DNA of 64,000 nucleotides, taken from contig VWZL01000170.1 of NCBI GenBank assembly GCA_013396915.1, positions 496,001 through 560,000 on the forward strand. The letters are read 5' to 3'. The position numbers were made by a program, and so were the translations under genes. Shown here piece after piece: positions 11,156-24,188 of this stretch (its first letter is position 1; every line of letters begins with the position of its first letter). Origin of the DNA: Stercorarius parasiticus. Taxonomy: Eukaryota > Chordata > Aves > Charadriiformes > Stercorariidae. The notes under the pieces are model-generated. The model ran no database searches. It saw only the letters and a list, made by a program, of their open reading frames with translations, and had not been told where the DNA came from.

Positions 11156-14139
11156 GTAGCGACAGCGGGAGGAGGTTCTTTGCGCCGCTGGTACGGAGCC
11201 GTCCTGTCTTTCCCCCAACAGCCTCCCCCTCTTCCTTTTTCCCTGGCCGCCCGTTGAAGCGGCGTCTCAACTTCTCGGCGAGTTTGAGTAGTTTGAGTAG
11301 CCAGGCCGGACCTTACCAGCCGCCGGTAGGGCTCCTGACGCGGGCAGCGCCGGGGAGGTGGCGGGGGGTCGGACCAGCTGGCCCCGGCCCGTACCTCAGC
11401 CAGCGCGGCGGCCGGACGGCCCGGGCGGCGACCGACCGACCGACGGACCGCCTCTCTATCGGCGACCAACCGCCCACCCCTCCTCGCCTCCTCCTCTCGG
11501 GCAGCCCGTGGCTGCCCGAGCGAGAGGCTTGAGAGCGGGGCTCTAGCCGCGCCTCGGCACGGAGAGCTTCGAGGGGAGGGCGGACAAACGCCGCCGGGAG
11601 AACTTCCACTTCCAGCAGGTCCTGGAAGTCCCGCCTTCCAGCCGGGGTGGGTTTTGTCATCGAACGCAGGAGGCAGGTGATTTTTTTTGAAGTAAACAAG
11701 CAAAGCCGGTCACAGGTAATCTAGGAGAAAACTCGTACTGATCCCCCGGGCCATCTGGGTTTATCTTTTTTAATATGTTTCTATCAATACCCTCGTTATC
11801 CGATCTCATTTAAATTCCTTCAGTGGTCCCCAGTTAGTTTGGGGGTTGCAGCCCAGGCTGATAGATTTTGAGGGGGAAGCGGTGGGCTTGTACATTTGCA
11901 GTAGATAGTTGGAAATGAGCCGTAATAAAATGCTCGTGTGCCTGGGAGCACTGGCAGCATGTTTTGGTCAGGACCGGGTTTTGTTGGAAGGATATTTCTG
12001 GAGCTAGTCCTCTGCCCTCACGCCATAATTTAAAAAATACTGAACTTCTAGAGGCGAGATCTGCCAGAGGTGATGGGAACTTGCATTTTTCAAAATGAAA
12101 CCTATGCTAGTTGCAGTTAGTAAGTGCCTCTAGAGAGCTGAGTCAGAGCGAGGGAATTTCTAAGTCTGTCATCTAACCTGAAACCTAAGAATATGACCCT
12201 GCTAAAAGGCTAAGTAAACTTCAATCCCCACTGTCATCTCTTTGGAGACAGAAAGTTGTTCAAAATCTGTAACAGCTGGCAGTGACTTTAAAATCTAAGG
12301 GTCATGATATTTCTTATCTAAACAGCTCCCCAAACACTCTTTTTTCCCCAGTCTAATGATTATTTTGACAGTTGTGGTTCTGAAATGTAAACTTTGAAAA
12401 TGTCTGCTTTCCAGCCAGTGTGTTAGGATCACTTCTCTTTCCATTTGTTTGCTGGCTTCATGGAAATTACTCTGATGTCTGAAAATTTAGGATGTTCACT
12501 TACAGCATACGTTGCCTCCTCAGAGCACAGTTGCTGATCTGTACTGTGAGGCTTTTCTGCAATGTAAACTCAATAGATCTAGTTTAAAGACCTTACTGAG
12601 GGAATGGTAATGTGTTAGTGCTTCATACAGACAGTTGAGAGATGCTGCCATGACACAAGCCGTTAATTTCTGATTGACTTTTCTACATTGCCTAAGTTTT
12701 GTTCCATATTTGTATTCTGTGTGCTTCAAAATGGGTGTTTCTTAATGTTGCTTGACCTACACTGTTGGAAGCTTTGAAAAGTCCCAACACACATCTGAGG
12801 AGGGACATTGGATTTCAGCGGGAAATGGAAATAAAGCCTAGAGGATAGTGGTTGAAAGTCCTTCAGGAGGTGGTGGGTCCATTGTTGAAGGTTGCTAATA
12901 CCTTGCTTCAGAAGTGAGTCGTGCCTTCAAGGCAGAACTGATATGGCCTTGATCAGAGAACGTAGGGTTATAAATTACTGTCTTCCCTTAAATTTCCATG
13001 TTTGTGAGAAAGTAGTGAATGAATATTTAACAAATGATCTTTGACATGAGACAGTAATTTACTTTTCTTGACTTCATTAGCTAGCCTGGGTAATCGGTCT
13101 TGTAAATGGAATGCGTTCCTTGCTTTCTGTAGTGTTTCAGTTTCCCTCATGATCTATTTTATGGCAATGGTGTATGCAGGAGCAGACTTGCCCAGTGGTT
13201 TTTGGATATATTTGTAGTATGCACTGCCACAGTCTTACAGACAGCTCTTTCTGATTCATGGACCCATAGCGTCCCTGTTGAAAGTAAAAAAAACCCTGGG
13301 GTTTTGTTGCTATTATTTACAGTCTTAGTGTTTAGGTAATTGCATCTTTTTTAATGTAATGAATTAAAGACAAAAAAGTTACAATCGCTTTTCCACTAAA
13401 CTTGATCTTGCCATTCTGTGCATACCATTTGTCTTGCTTCTGCTTTTCTTTTTCATACAGGCCACTTACTTGATTTTCCTTTTCCTTCTTGCCCTGCTTC
13501 CTTGGACTTTCCTTTGCTCATCCTTGCGAGCAACAATTTCTTTGTTGCCTTCCTTGTAGCCCCAGTGGAGATGGTGGGCTGACTCCTGTACATTACTGTG
13601 CCTTTTACAGCAAGTTAAACATTGCAATAAATGCCTGGACATCTGTATAAAGAGCTGAAAACAGAAAAGTCAGCACTGTAAAATCAGCTGCTTCCTTGTG
13701 GACTAGGACATTTACTAGTTTGAGCCTCTATTTCAGAACTTACTTATTTTCAATGCAGTGGAGTTGAAATTTGCAGTTTTGCAGCTGTTACTCAGCATAA
13801 GTTGTCATATCTTTCAAAATTAGTATCCCTTCTGCTTGCAGGGCTGAAGCTCAGTTGATCTTTTTTTTTGTGTAAAACATGCAGCAGTTTGTTTATAAGA
13901 TTTCTTTCTTTCCAATTCCAGAGCTGTTACGGAAGAGAAGCTCGCTCTTCTTGCAGCAAAGGCAGGCATTTTGTGTGCATGTTTATTTAGTTCATATCGC
14001 ATGGGGAAAAGAGCTATTTGCATTCCTAATGAAGTAACACGGTGTCTCAGCTATGGAAATGCTTTGTTGTGCATCAAACTGTAAACCTTTTCAAATAACA
14101 GCAGGGAAGTAAAGGCACAGATGGAGAGGAGGAGCATGT

Positions 14140-14199
14140 CCTGAGATATTGATTAATTTTCAGGCTCTCACCTGAGATACTGATTAATTTTCAGGCTCC
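14140..14199. repeat. Tandem duplication, two 31-bp units
   Basis: CCTGAGATA(T/C)TGATTAATTT followed by TCAGGCTC is repeated at a spacing of 31 bp, with the second copy differing by about one base over the shared part. It is a recent local duplication in MCC intron 1. Confidence 0.9.
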
Positions 14200-14818
14200 A
14201 AATAGTTAAGATGCTATCAGAATGATAAAGTGTGTACTGTTCGTGGTTATAACCCAGAAGAAGCTGAATGATGGGGCATGAAATGCTAAGCCGGTGTTTC
14301 TGAGCATTGCATTTGACATGTGCATATTGAAATTTTGCAACATCTAGCTAGACAAAAGTACTAAGAAAACACGAAAGTTTTAACTGTTCGTTTGTACTGA
14401 CATGGCTTTTTGCTTCTTTTGGGATTAATATTAGTTAGTTATCTTGCAAGCACTTGGCATTCTTCTGATACTTCAATGGTGAGAGGTAACTTTACCGAAA
14501 AAAAAGAAAAAACAAACCAAACCAACTGCAAAGCAGTCCATGATTAAAGATGGATTCTGAATGCTTGACATTAGCTGGATCAGCCTTGCTGGGAGCAAAA
14601 GGCAACCTTAAACACTGTTTACCACATAACTTTGTTTTTGCAGCTGTAGCTGGCTTGCATTGCTATTAACGAAAAGCTGTTAACTTAAGAAGCAGTAATT
14701 GCATTCATTTGTTTTGCTTTTTATTCTGTTTGCTTTGAAAAGCTTCAGAATCTGATGTTACAGTTAAAAATATATTCAGCTTCCCAGGGTTGGTGCATTG
14801 GGGAGGACACCTGCTGAC

Positions 14819-14838
14819 TTTTTTTTTTTTTTTTTTTT
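14819..14838. repeat. Poly(T) tract, 20 bp
   Basis: Twenty uninterrupted T residues. It could be the reversed A-tail of an old minus-strand retrocopy, but I recognise no coding remnant beside it. Confidence 0.8.
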
Positions 14839-17118
14839 GAGGCCAGCATATGTGGGCTTGGTTGGTGTCAGTGAGGAAAGTGAGAGCATGCTGGGTTTTT
14901 ACAGGTGGTGGGCTAGGTTAATGTCTTCTTTAGAAACTTAATTGCCTTGTAGCTTTATTATATGTGGAGTGTAGTGAAGTTCCATTTAGCGCATAACAAA
15001 TCTCATCTTTACTGCAGAATTCACTAAATGGGTTTCCAGATTATTCTGACACTGCAAGGTCTAAGTACGGTAACTTTGAATCTGCAGGAAATAGTTTTGC
15101 TTAAAAAATGAAGCTATGAAGATAATGGGTGAAGAAAAGGTTAATTTCATTATTAAGTTACAAATGTGCTAGTTTTCTGATTTTTTGCGTTTAAGTATGG
15201 ATACGTAATTTCTAGGGTTGAAGTATAATGAAGTATAAAAGTAGAACTAGTGTTTAATTCAGAGGGACAATTGTCATTAACAATAATGGAATGAAGTTCC
15301 GTTTGTGGAGTTTGAAAATATTTTCTTCTATGATTTTTTTTTACGCTGGTGTCAATGTCTTACAGAGAAACTCTGGTAAAAGTAGAATGAGATGTTTAAA
15401 AAAAAGTAAACTTACTGATTTTTGTATTGAGCTTATACAGCCCGTTAAAAGGACATGCTGAAAGACTGCCTCCTTTGCTAGCCTTTCACAGAAGCAGCTA
15501 AAAGGAACTTTTTGGATTTGATCTGTTATCTGAACGGTTTTAGTGGTACATAACTTTGGGAAGTCAAAAGCATTGCAAGGGCAAGCTGATACTTCCCTTC
15601 TTCATGGGCTGCAGTAGTAGGGCGTTCCCAGCTTTCTTGCCCAATATATTTTGGTACCCCCCTAGTGTTTGTGTCTCGTGGCCATGTGCTACTAGAAAAA
15701 TAAAAGAAATCTTTTCAAAGACAAAGTACATATCTATTCATTGTGTTTTTCAGGGAAGATATTTGTGCTTCCACGCTCTCTGTAACTCTCGACCACAGCC
15801 ATTACCATTACACTTTTTTTTAGGTGGTTGCTTTTGCTAATGTGCTTGAACTTCTTTGCTTAGCATTTAAAGAGATATGTGTTGAAGCACAGAAGAACCA
15901 ATTAAATGAAAGGAACAAAATCGATGTGGGTTGTTGGTGATCAGCCAAGTAGTAGGGTGTAGTGCTGTTGTTATTTGGGGTATATAAGACTCAAAATGCG
16001 TATGCTATATCATAGCAGATTAGTAATTCTGGATGACATCCAGTTATGATTTTTGGTGCATAATTAAATAAGCTGCATTTTTGTTGCCGTGTAAGAAACT
16101 GTGAAAGTATTTATTGCTATAATCCAGGTTGCAAAATGGTGTTTGTGTAAATTCATTTATTAACTTGGTTGAACTAGATCCACTTACAGGATTCTTGTTA
16201 TTTTTTTTATTTTTTTTTCTTTTCTTTCAATTCTCTGTAAGTGAAATAAGTACTGCTGAGAAATGTAAGTGCCCAAACTGACTGCCTTGTCATCTTCTTA
16301 AATAAATGGGTAGAGAGTGGCCTTATAACTGGAGAATTTTGGAATAAAAATAATCCTTTAGTTATTTAAAATGTATGGTCCTCATGTAAACCATGAAATG
16401 TTTTACTCTTTTTTGCCTGAGTGCGGGCAAAACTTTTAATTGATTGTAGTATAGTAGCACGGAATTAGTCCTGTTGAGTTTGACTTGATGGGTATTCAGG
16501 AGAGAACATATATGAAACAGAACTATGAAATGACAAAAGTGTCTGTGATTTTTGCGTTTAAAAAGTAGTATAAAAGTTACTTTTTCCCTAAAATAGTTCT
16601 TTGCTATTCCTTTTTTCACTCTCCCCTTTAGAAATAGGTGATTACTTTAAAGTGTTTAGAGTGAGTATAGGTATTCCCTAAGACTGTAATGTGACTTTTT
16701 TCCTTACTGTATCGAAGAGAATACAGTATACTTTAGGCTATAGCTCCATACAAAACCACAAATCAGGTTCATACAAAGTGTTGTTAGAGATCTTGTCCAA
16801 GCATCATATGCTTTAAAATTCATATATAAATTGGAGGTAGTGATCTGAATGTCAGAAGATGAGCAAACGGTGAGCTCAGAACTGCCCTGCACATTGTTAT
16901 GAGGGGGTAAAAAAACCCAAACAAACTAACAAAAAAAAACAAACCACAAAGAAGCTACTGGTAAATTTACTGTGGTAAATTGTGATGAACTTGTGAAAGC
17001 TCCTGTAAATAAAACGGATAGATGAAGCAAGCATGTAGTATTTAACATAGATATTTAGTGAGAGCTAAATGGTTGGACACAGTTCCAAAGTCATCACTGG
17101 GGTAACTGTTACACTTTT

Positions 17119-17150
17119 ACTAGAATTAAAGAAGACTAGAATTAAAGAAG
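17119..17150. repeat. Perfect tandem duplication, two 16-bp units
   Basis: ACTAGAATTAAAGAAG occurs twice in direct succession with no mismatch, suggesting recent replication slippage. Confidence 0.93.
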
Positions 17151-19803
17151 CCTTGTGTGCTTGCAAGTCTGGCTTTTCTGCTGCTCTTCAGTGTGCAGAG
17201 GGACACTGTGTTAATGTTGACGTGAAGCATTTATTGTTCCCAAGAGAGCTGACTGCAGTACATCAAGGTCTTCAACCATCTAAAGAATATACCTACTGCA
17301 TGGCTGTGAGGTTCTCGGACTCTCACTTCCCTCTGTGTATTTCTGTGTTTAGCAATTAATAATTTCCCAGTGTTGGTGGGAAATTTGGTTGGTTTCTGTG
17401 TTGACAAGAGAAAAAGGCCTTTTTTCTCCAAGGCTGTGCTTACCAAAGCAGTTTTGACAGTGATAGCCCCAAGAAAACATATAGGAAAAAAACATGAGCA
17501 GGCTTTTCCTGTCGCTGTATTTTCTTTCTTTAGGTTCTGGTTATGCTCTGCTGTGATGAAATTGTTTTCCTTTCATAGATAGTCTCGTGTCAATTAGGGG
17601 AAAGTGAGTAGAGGCACTTGTATGGGTATAATAAGGTGGACTTAGAGTGTAATGTTAAAATGGTACCTCTTCTGCAATAAGTCCAATATATAGACTTTGC
17701 AAAAAGATCTGAACAAGGAGCCTTCCTATCATTTGGTTCATATATACGCCAGTAACCTCCTGGAGAGTGTTCTAACTTGGTAATTGCCTCTAAAATTATA
17801 CTAAACTCTGTAAATGTACTAACATACAGAGGCAAGTTTGCCAAACGTTTGATCAGTTGCTTTTGCTGTTGAGGGCATAAAGTTTTATAAACTGTACATG
17901 CAGTTCTGCAGCTCCATGGTGGTAAAACATGCGTTTTATGCATAAGATGATCGTTTATGAGCCCATGCAAATACATTCAGTAAGAATCTCTGAAAACTCA
18001 ATTTGGGCATGAGTTAATATTCTGCATGTAGGTGCTTTGCAGTCCCTGCAGGCTATTCTGTGCTGGTTGGAAGCAGCATCAGGACCAAAATGTGTAAGCA
18101 GAAGCTGCTGTGAGTGCTCAGATGTCAGCAGATTAGGTAATGATAAACCCCTATATACTACAAGCAAGAGGTTTAAAAAAAGATCAACTCTGTAACAGAA
18201 CAGGTGGAAATAAAAACCTGCCTTTGAAGACTTGTGAGAGAAGTAATATTATTCTTCTAGTTTTGCAGGTACTGGGGGTTTAGATTTCAAAAGCAGTTTG
18301 GTCCCACTACTGTCAATCCAGCTGCCTAACAAGGGAACATCATTTAGAAGCAGTCTGCAAAATATCACCAAGGTGGGGGCAAGGCTTTTTCTTAGCCTTT
18401 GCATTCAGTCTGGCTCTTCATATTGCTGGGCTCTTCTTACCACAGAGTTGGAAAAGTTGTTGGACCCCCAGTACAAGATTTTACTCTCACTTGTGGTCTG
18501 GACTATTTGCTCTGTGCTTTCCTTAACCACCTGAAAGCTTCATGGAACTCAGTTGTAGGAATTCCAGCAAAAAAGAATGCCTGAACCTTGGTAAAACTGA
18601 AATGTGTCTCTGCACCAGTTTTTGAGTGTGTCTTGAAAACAGTTTCAGCTCACAGGTTCTGTTCCTAGACTTAATTTTATTTTTCATCCATCTCCATTAG
18701 GAAGCTGTCACAGGGTCTGTGATCCATGTAACTGAAGGAGTCCTTTTATATGGATACAGCACAATACTTACAGTATGCCAAATGAGATGGTGAGTGGAAG
18801 CACTGTGCTGTTTTTTACATGATTGTAGTCTGTTTTCCTAGTTTCTCTTGGGACTTGCCTTAGTCAATGATTCCACAGTTGTATAAAATTTTGTGGGGTT
18901 TTAGTCGTAACTTCGTCCTCCCGAGGCCCTCTCAGAGCATCGTAACCAAAAAAGGAATAAGTTATGGGGGAAGATGGACGTATATAGATGAAAAGCCAGA
19001 GAGACACCCTCTATGCTTAGTTTAGGGTCAAGAAAAAAGTATCCGTTTGTTAAATATTGTGTCTAGAAAACATACCAAGAATCAACATTCTTAAAAGGCT
19101 TATGTATTTCAAAGTCTTTTTTTGTTACAACTACTACAAAGACAGAGGAATATATTCAAACTTGAATTTTCTGAACCTTTCACATTTTTAATTAGTTAGC
19201 AGACCAGTTCTTAAGTAAACATCAGACACTTGAAGGGATATAATGCAATATTTTAGCTGGAGCTATTAATATTTCAAAGTTAGTAAAGTTAGTTGGTGTG
19301 TTTTATACAGGTTACCGCATTTTTCTTTCCTCATTGGCATTAGTAATCTGTGAAAAGTGACTTAAGTATGTGTCTCAGACTTGTTGTTATATGGTGTTAC
19401 TGTAAGCTTTTTCTTGGGAGTTTGATGTCCAGGTGGATTGTAATGTGGAAAAACAGAGCAAATAGCGAGTCACTTGAGAACACCATTGTCAAATTTTTTG
19501 ATCCCTTTGAAAGTTACCATCCCACTAACTTCTAAGTGCTGAAGTCTTTGTTAACTTTTATTTGATTTTATTAATTTTTAATGAGGTTGTTGCTCATACC
19601 ATTTATTTAGGTTATAACTGTAAGAGAATTGAACCTCTCTTTAAAGTCAGCAATTTCCCTTTTGGGGCCTTGGAGGGGAAAAAAAAGTAGTTGTTAACAG
19701 AAGGCAAAAAATCCCAGTTTTTCTTGGGTTTCTTAGTGGCAATTGTGAAAGATTATAAGTTCACTAACATACTCTGTTACTCTCTTCCGAAGGGTGATGG
19801 GAA

Positions 19804-19862
19804 GCAGGGGACCTCACAGGATGCTTTGGTACCTGGTCTTTCTAGCAAATCCATAGCCCTAG
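19804..19862. repeat. Diverged ~60-bp repeat, copy A
   Basis: Shares the core ACCTGGTCTTTCT(A/T)GCAAAT and flanking sequence (roughly three quarters identical over ~60 bp) with 20300-20359, about 500 bp downstream in the same orientation. It is probably an old interspersed repeat or local duplication. The family is not recognised. Confidence 0.6.
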
Positions 19863-20299
19863 GTTTATAACATAGAAACTGTTCTAGCAGTATGATTGTG
19901 ACTACAGTGAATATTTGTCTCATTCACGTGTGATTGCGTCTTCTGCTTATGGCAGACAAGGCAGTTAGCATCCTCCTGAATCCAAGGAGCGACTTTCTGG
20001 ATGTTTTCAGGATTAATTTACCAAAACCTATAGTTTGAAATTAATGGATCAGTTGACTGTTTTGGGAGGCACTTGGATGAAAGAAGAGTTCCACCAGTGG
20101 GTGGTTAACTCCTTCTATTTCTTTGTCTCCCATTGTTTGTCCATTTTGAGGATGCCACGTGCAGGTATTTTGCTGGCCATTGTGGATGGATTCTAAAACA
20201 ACTGAAAAAAAAAAAAATGCCTTGCCTTAGATTGCTGGGGTAGGGTAGTTAGTATCTGAAATTGATTCAAACAACAGGTCATGCATGTTTTGATGTGGA

Positions 20300-20359
20300 G
20301 CAAGGAGCCTTACAAGATGGTTGAGCACCTGGTCTTTCTTGCAAATACACAGCCCTAAG
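20300..20359. repeat. Diverged ~60-bp repeat, copy B
   Basis: Partner of 19804-19862. The shared block ends in ACAGCCCTAAG here and ATAGCCCTAGG in copy A. Similarity fades on both sides. Confidence 0.6.
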
Positions 20360-23300
20360 CTAGGTGTCTGCACTTCTTATAAATTAACTGGGAAAGGTAA
20401 GTGGAGGTTTCATGGTTTTTTGAAGTCATCCTGTCCTGCCAAATGAGTTGTTCCCTGTGCACCATCCTGAAGTCTCCCTCTGTCAAAGTTTTGTTCAGTT
20501 AAAGAACTGCCATGGCTGAAAGCTATCTCAATAAGAAATATTTCTTTCCAGCATGGTCAATTCATGGTTCTGGCTCATTATATGACTGTGTGACTTTTAG
20601 TGTTGGCACAAGACAGGGCTAAGAAACTCAAGATTGGGGGTTTAGTTGTGATCCTTCTGGTTATGCCTGCCTGATTTTTAAACACAGTTCACTCCAAATG
20701 CTCTGAACTAAGAAACATCTCAAAAATTTTATGCATGACCATAAAAATGGCATTGTTTTAAGAGGTGTAAAACTACAGCAGAAGTTTTATTTAGACTCTT
20801 GGTATCTCAGCTGGTAAGTGAAGGAGATTAACAAGGCTAGTGTGGTGCCTAATTGTGTGTTGTCCAAAGGGTGGGCTTCAAAGGGCATCTGGGAAAAGTA
20901 GCTATGCTGTGGATACACGGCTTTTCAAATCCACCTTATTTTTACTGTGAATGTTCACATGCATCTTTTAGAATAAATTTTACGTATGTGGAATTCATCC
21001 TAGGATAGTGTCTGTTCATGTGCACGACCTTGTATGTTAACTAATATAGCTGTAATGATTAATTTTAATCAGCAAATGTAATGTCTCCTTTCTTTTGAGA
21101 GGAGTTCTGCAGCAGTACTTTCTTGTATTTAATAGAACAAAGCAGTATTTATGTAGTATGAGCAGTTATTCAATGAAATCCCTTATGTAATTTTTAAGGG
21201 TAAGTTGGGTAACAAAGACCAGACTACCTCTGAAAGAAAACTGTGCTCCTGGTGGTTCCTTCCATGTGGTAGAATCTGTAGGTTGAATTGATACTGTGTT
21301 TTAGCAAAATTTGAAACTAGTAGGCAGCACAAAGGAAAGCATAGAATGGCAGAGACTCTATTGACAAGCTCTGCTTCTCTGTTGATAAACGGACCTTTGT
21401 CTGCCTGCAACAGTCCCGTCTCCAGAGATGACAGCCTTAGCCGAAAACGGACACACTGTTCTCATGGGTCGCGAGATGCAGTCTGTGTTAACAATTTGAG
21501 GTAGATGTTCAGAGTACACCGTTTAAGTTATTTCTAATGATTAGAATGTGCATTTGTTGTGCCACCTAGAAAACACACATTTCTGTTCTGGAAGTTCCTG
21601 CGACAGATGGGCAGCCTTGTCCGTATCTAGTATGAAATGGGGGAGACACACACTGTGTTGGGAGGTATTGACTGTCGAAGGCACCTTCCCCCCTGCTTTC
21701 CCAGAAGAAGGAGTCCAAGCCAGGACAGAGCTGTGAAGTAGAAGCTTAGCTGGTTGATTTATGAATAAAGCATACAGGATTTGGGGGCCGGTTGACTGTT
21801 AACCCTGTCTTTTTTTCCTGCTGCAGCTCAGCATAGTGGAACTGGGTCTGGTTGCAAGTTAATTGTGAGCTGACAGAACAGGCATTGGAACATGCAAGGC
21901 AGAAGAAAATGAAACTAGCAAGGAGTTTGAAGTGCAACAAAAAATTGCCCCAGGATATGGAAATAGTAACGGGAGAACCAGGGAAAGAGTACCCAAGAGA
22001 GGGAGCCAGTGAGCTGCTGATGGCTGATGCTAAGAAGGATGAGCTGTGCTCTCTTTTTTTATTGCTGCCAGTGAAAATATCAAGTATAGTGAAATAGTTC
22101 CTGCATATAGGACTAGTAACAAATAACTTGGAAGGAAGTGGGAAGAAAGAAGTTAGAGAGTACTTGGATTTGCTTCAGTTAGTTGTACTTGAAAATCTTG
22201 AGGTAAGATTCTTAAAGATAGCCTCAGAACTATTCTGCAGTGTCTTTTCCTGAGGTCTTCCTAAAGATAGAAGTGACAGAAAATGAAGAAAGATAAAATA
22301 TGCTTCTTTTCTTTAAAAGTGTGGTGATATGGGGATTAGTCTGCAGACAGCCTATAACTGGCTGAATATGAATTTGCAAAGAAAAAGTTGTGCCAAACCC
22401 ATTTGATCTTTCTCAAGTCTAGTAAGAGCAGTTAGAGGTGGAAGTGAAACAATAGATGCCTTCTGTCTTGTCTTTATTAAGGCTTTTGATGTTGTTTTAT
22501 GACTGTTGTAGTCAGGGCAGAGAAATAGTAAGGGAGAGAGTTTGGTTTGTTGGGTTTTTTTCAAGCTATACTTAGAGATTATTTTATTATACTTTTATTT
22601 AGAATGTGATTAGTTGTCATTTGACAAATATGTATCTGTCATCATTCAGTTGCTGGAGAAGTTGTTTCAAGATTTTGTTTCCTCTCTCCACTTGCCTCTT
22701 TCTCTCTAAAGTGAGGTAGGGCTAGGTGGGAGAGGAACAGGAAGAAAAGAGGGTGAAAGAGGGTTTTTTGGCTCTCCCTCTTTTTGGTGGCTGTCTCTCT
22801 CTGAGTAGCAGCAGAATGAGGGAAGTCTGAGTATCAACTTCGTCTCTTGCTCTTTCTGAAAGCTGTGAGCATCTGGAAAGGAGAAGAGGTGCTTTCTCTG
22901 TATGCTCAGGAAGATTGGTCTGTGTTTACAGTTACAGAGTTGTATTTTCCTAAGAACAGCAGTGGGATTTTTAGTGGTTTACATTTTGAAAAAAGACAGT
23001 ATGACAATATCTTCTAAAGAACCCTGCCTTTTCTGAGGGGTAGTTTTAGTCTCCGATGAAGCAAATGACTGGGAAATTTCACTGAGCTGCCCATCCGCCA
23101 CTGTTGGAGAATATCAGGTGTTTGCTAATAGTCACTTCCATTCATATCCAATTAACATCCAAAACCTTCTTTCCTGTTCCCTGAGTAGACTTGTTAAGGG
23201 TTATTCACCTTTCTTTATTTAGTTACCAACTTCTAATTCATGATATGTTTTTTTTTACCAACTGCTACTGTTGAGAATTATTTAAAAATACTTAATTTTA

Positions 23301-23940
23301 CCTCAGTTTTGAAAAAGAAAAAAGACAGAGTAGTGTAAGTTTCATTAAACAATTGGACTGAGCAAGCTTCTTAAGAGGATTGAAGCCAGTTAATTGAAAT
23401 AGTATTTCTGTTTTCTGCTAATTTTTTTGTGCATTGTGTATTTTTCCTGTTTAGCTTACTGCTGTTCAGTGGCAAAAGAAATTCCTTGGCCTGTCCTAAG
23501 TAAAATGGAAATTTAAGTAGTCATTGATTTAGTCAGAAGATATTACTTAAATTGTTATTATGTCACCTTTTCAGAAGACAACGTGAAGATCAACAGCGGG
23601 ATTCAACTCTCCCTTGTGTTTGTTTCTGCTAGTAGAAGAGTTATTGATGGCATGAAAATAGAGGTTAACACTCAAAGAAAAATGTTGCCTTCTTTTCCAT
23701 AGTCTTCCTATGTTGTAATTTCTTGCCAGCTTCATAGTTCCATTGTTGGATTAACAGAAACAATAGTTGGCTTATTGGTTTTAAATGTCTGTGCATTAAT
23801 GCATTTCCAGATTAGACAGTTAGTGTTCCTTTTCTTTTAAATTAAATTGTTGTTTTTTTCTTCTCTGTTCCCACTTCTCCAATCTTTCTTCCACTTCCAT
23901 CCTTCCTCTGCCCCCATTTTCTCTCTAAAAATATCCCTAG

Positions 23941-24188
23941 GAATGACTTGCTGATGGTGTGTCGCCAGCTGAATATGGAGGAGTCTGTCGCAGAGATCAT
24001 GCACCAGCTGGGAGCAGATGAAAATGGAAAGATTTCCTTCCAGGATTTTAGTCAGTGCCGCATGGAACTGGTACGAGAAATCAGGAAGGAGGAAGTGGAA
24101 CTCTCTGTGAAATTGGATGACTCTTGTAAAAAGAAAAAGTTAAGGGATAGGATAGCTTCCTGGCCAACTAGCAGCAATAACAGTTTAG
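23941..24188 (+). CDS. MCC: MCC long isoform, exon 2
   Basis: Encodes the end of codon 46 through residue 128, plus one base of the next codon. It completes EF-hand 1 (NDLLMVCRQLNMEESVAEIM) and supplies EF-hand 2, whose loop G70-A-D-E-N-G-K-I-S-F-Q-D81 has Gly in place of the usual Asp at position 1, so calcium binding there is doubtful. A charged stretch follows (MELVREIRKEEVELS), then KKKKLRDRIASWPTSSNNSL, near identical to the human long form. Splice sites are CCCTAG|GAATG and TTAG|GTAGGT. The incoming phase matches exon 1 and the outgoing phase 1 matches exon 3. Confidence 0.95.

Larger units (their letters stand above)
10550..11670. promoter_or_regulatory. MCC: CpG-island promoter of long MCC isoform
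   Basis: CpG-dense, GC-rich DNA brackets MCC exon 1 and extends about 500 bp into intron 1, where it includes a short GACC run near 11429-11446. No TATA box is evident. The start-codon region reads ATGATGGCGGC, which also fits the YY1 core (ATGGCGGC), a common element just downstream of TATA-less start sites. One ambiguous base (N) is at 10992. Boundaries are visual estimates. Confidence 0.75.
11156..23940 (+). other. MCC: MCC intron 1
   Basis: A 12,785-bp GT-AG intron. Its first 500 bp belong to the CpG island; the rest is AT-rich. I found small direct duplications (14140-14199, 17119-17150), a T20 tract (14819-14838) and a diverged ~60-bp pair (19804-19862 and 20300-20359). The open frames, including one of 128 codons on the minus strand at 17590-17976, show no family resemblance and are of chance length. 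The acceptor is a long pyrimidine-rich stretch from about 23850 ending CCCTAG. Confidence 0.85.

Noticed and set aside
10394..11218. 274-codon minus-strand open frame across MCC exon 1
   Set aside because: It lies in the CpG island, where stops are rare, overlaps the recognised MCC exon on the other strand, contains the N, and has low-complexity composition with no family resemblance.
17590..17976. 128-codon minus-strand frame in MCC intron 1
   Set aside because: Several frames of this length are expected by chance in 64 kb of six-frame AT-rich sequence; no motif, splice structure or family match recognised.
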